Assembly: GCA_017849395.1 (NCBI GenBank)
Contig: JAFIHO010000101.1
Span: 1-15,093, forward strand
Direction of reading: 5' to 3'
Length of the DNA: 15,093 nt
DNA from: Hyphomicrobiales bacterium
GTDB lineage: Bacteria > Pseudomonadota > Alphaproteobacteria > Micropepsales > Micropepsaceae
Within the stretch, counting starts at the first letter, position 1. Each line of letters opens with the position of its first letter. The notes under the pieces were generated by a model. The model was not told where the DNA came from. It saw only the letters and a list, made by a program, of their open reading frames with translations, and ran no database searches. Positions 14,867-15,093 of the stretch are shown here, piece after piece. The translations under genes and the position numbers were made by a program.

Positions 14867-14945
14867 ATCCTAGCAGAGCGCGGCTCAGACGATAAGGGCG
14901 GCCATTGTGACGGATACGGATTTGCCGCAGAGTTGCACCGATCAT

Positions 14946-14952
14946 GGGAGGG
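14946..14952 (+). promoter_or_regulatory. Ribosome-binding site of the right-edge gene
   Basis: GGGAGGG ends 8 bases before the ATG at 14961, a strong match to the anti-Shine-Dalgarno sequence at ideal spacing. It supports reading this truncated frame as a real gene. Confidence 0.65.
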
Positions 14953-14960
14953 CGCGAACA

Positions 14961-15093
14961 ATGACAATACGCATGGCATGTCTGACGGTGGCGGTGGCGG
15001 GTGCGATGTTCCTGGCAGGTCCTGTCGCGGCACAACAGGTACGAAAGCCCGGCGACTATCCGCCCACCGCGGACTCCCTGCCCCAGCCCGGTA
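14961..15093 (+). CDS. Secreted protein, N-terminus only, possibly an esterase-type hydrolase (partial)
   Basis: Forty-four codons are visible before the window ends. The start MTIRMACLTVAVAGAMFLAG followed by PVAAQQ is a textbook Sec signal peptide with likely cleavage after residue 24. The mature part opens VRKPGDYPPTADSLPQPG. That DY-x-x-x-x-DS-x-PQPG opening resembles the mature start of secreted alpha/beta-hydrolase-fold esterases (enterochelin-esterase-like) in soil bacteria, which usually continue with GVPKG. This is recollection of a pattern and not a domain match. The strong GGGAGGG ribosome-binding site and the signal peptide make the gene itself likely. It is transcribed divergently from the heme/propeller gene, so both may share control and act outside the cytoplasm. 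Confidence 0.6.
   Translation, partial: MTIRMACLTVAVAGAMFLAGPVAAQQVRKPGDYPPTADSLPQPG

Larger units (their letters stand above)
14776..14960. promoter_or_regulatory. Divergent promoter region between two secreted-protein genes
   Basis: This 185-base region separates two outward-facing genes for exported proteins. For the leftward gene the minus strand offers TTATCG (14895-14890), a 17-base spacer, and TAGGAT (14872-14867): three and four matches to the -35 and -10 consensus. A perfect palindrome (14851-14866) lies directly downstream of that -10, over the expected transcription start. For the rightward gene no convincing promoter was found, though its ribosome-binding site is strong. Confidence 0.4.

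Noticed and set aside
13936..14895. A 319-codon plus-strand open frame opposite the heme/propeller gene
   Set aside because: It is antisense to a protein with a signal peptide and clear repeats and runs across the divergent promoter region. No domain was recognised.
14776..15033. An 86-residue N-terminal extension of the heme/propeller protein starting at 15033
   Set aside because: The extension is rich in Pro, Arg and Ser with no domain, would place the signal peptide internally, and would overlap the divergent gene with its own strong ribosome-binding site.

Overview
The window looks like a stretch of chromosome from a GC-rich Gram-negative bacterium, most likely an alphaproteobacterium. 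That placement rests on the GC-rich third codon positions, the small set of Sec-exported proteins, the family resemblances (DUF1684, a CxxCH-bearing regulatory-domain/propeller protein, a fused MFS/spermidine synthase) and an isolated FlgC-like gene. It is a judgement by eye, not a database result. Nearly the whole window is coding. No rRNA, tRNA, CRISPR array, transposase or phage gene was seen, and no gap between genes exceeds 300 bases.

Layout, left to right. Positions 1-363 (minus) hold the N-terminus of a membrane protein of the fused MFS/spermidine synthase type, cut by the window edge. Positions 432-4886 (minus) form a tight three-gene operon transcribed leftwards: a sodium/solute symporter of the SSS family, a short cytoplasmic ceramidase-like hydrolase, and a class III PLP enzyme related to glutamate-1-semialdehyde aminomutase. 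The genes overlap by 4 and 8 bases. Positions 5122-5538 (plus) hold a lone FlgC-like flagellar rod protein, converging with only 16 bases to spare on a secreted DUF1684 protein (5555-6433, minus). Positions 6553-11037 (minus) form a second coupled operon: hyuA-like and hyuB-like subunits of a hydantoinase/oxoprolinase, then a MOSC-domain protein. A polyprenyl-phosphate sugar transferase for exopolysaccharide initiation lies at 11097-12494 (minus, TTG start). A secreted protein of about 730 residues lies at 12583-14775 (minus) and joins a regulatory-like beta domain, one CxxCH heme motif and Vgb-like repeats. A secreted protein begins divergently at 14961 (plus) and is cut by the right edge.

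How the genes may work together. The first operon reads as a self-contained uptake-and-breakdown unit: import by the symporter, hydrolysis of an amide or ester by the metal-dependent ceramidase-like enzyme, then processing of an amino group by the PLP enzyme. The substrate is not known. The second operon is an ATP-dependent ring-opening amidohydrolase for a hydantoin- or oxoproline-like compound, with a MOSC protein translationally coupled to it. Both point to scavenging of nitrogenous organic compounds. The best candidates for something undescribed are the symporter/ceramidase-like/aminomutase unit, the hyuAB-MOSC coupling, the orphan FlgC-like protein, and the secreted heme/propeller protein with its palindrome-bearing divergent promoter region.
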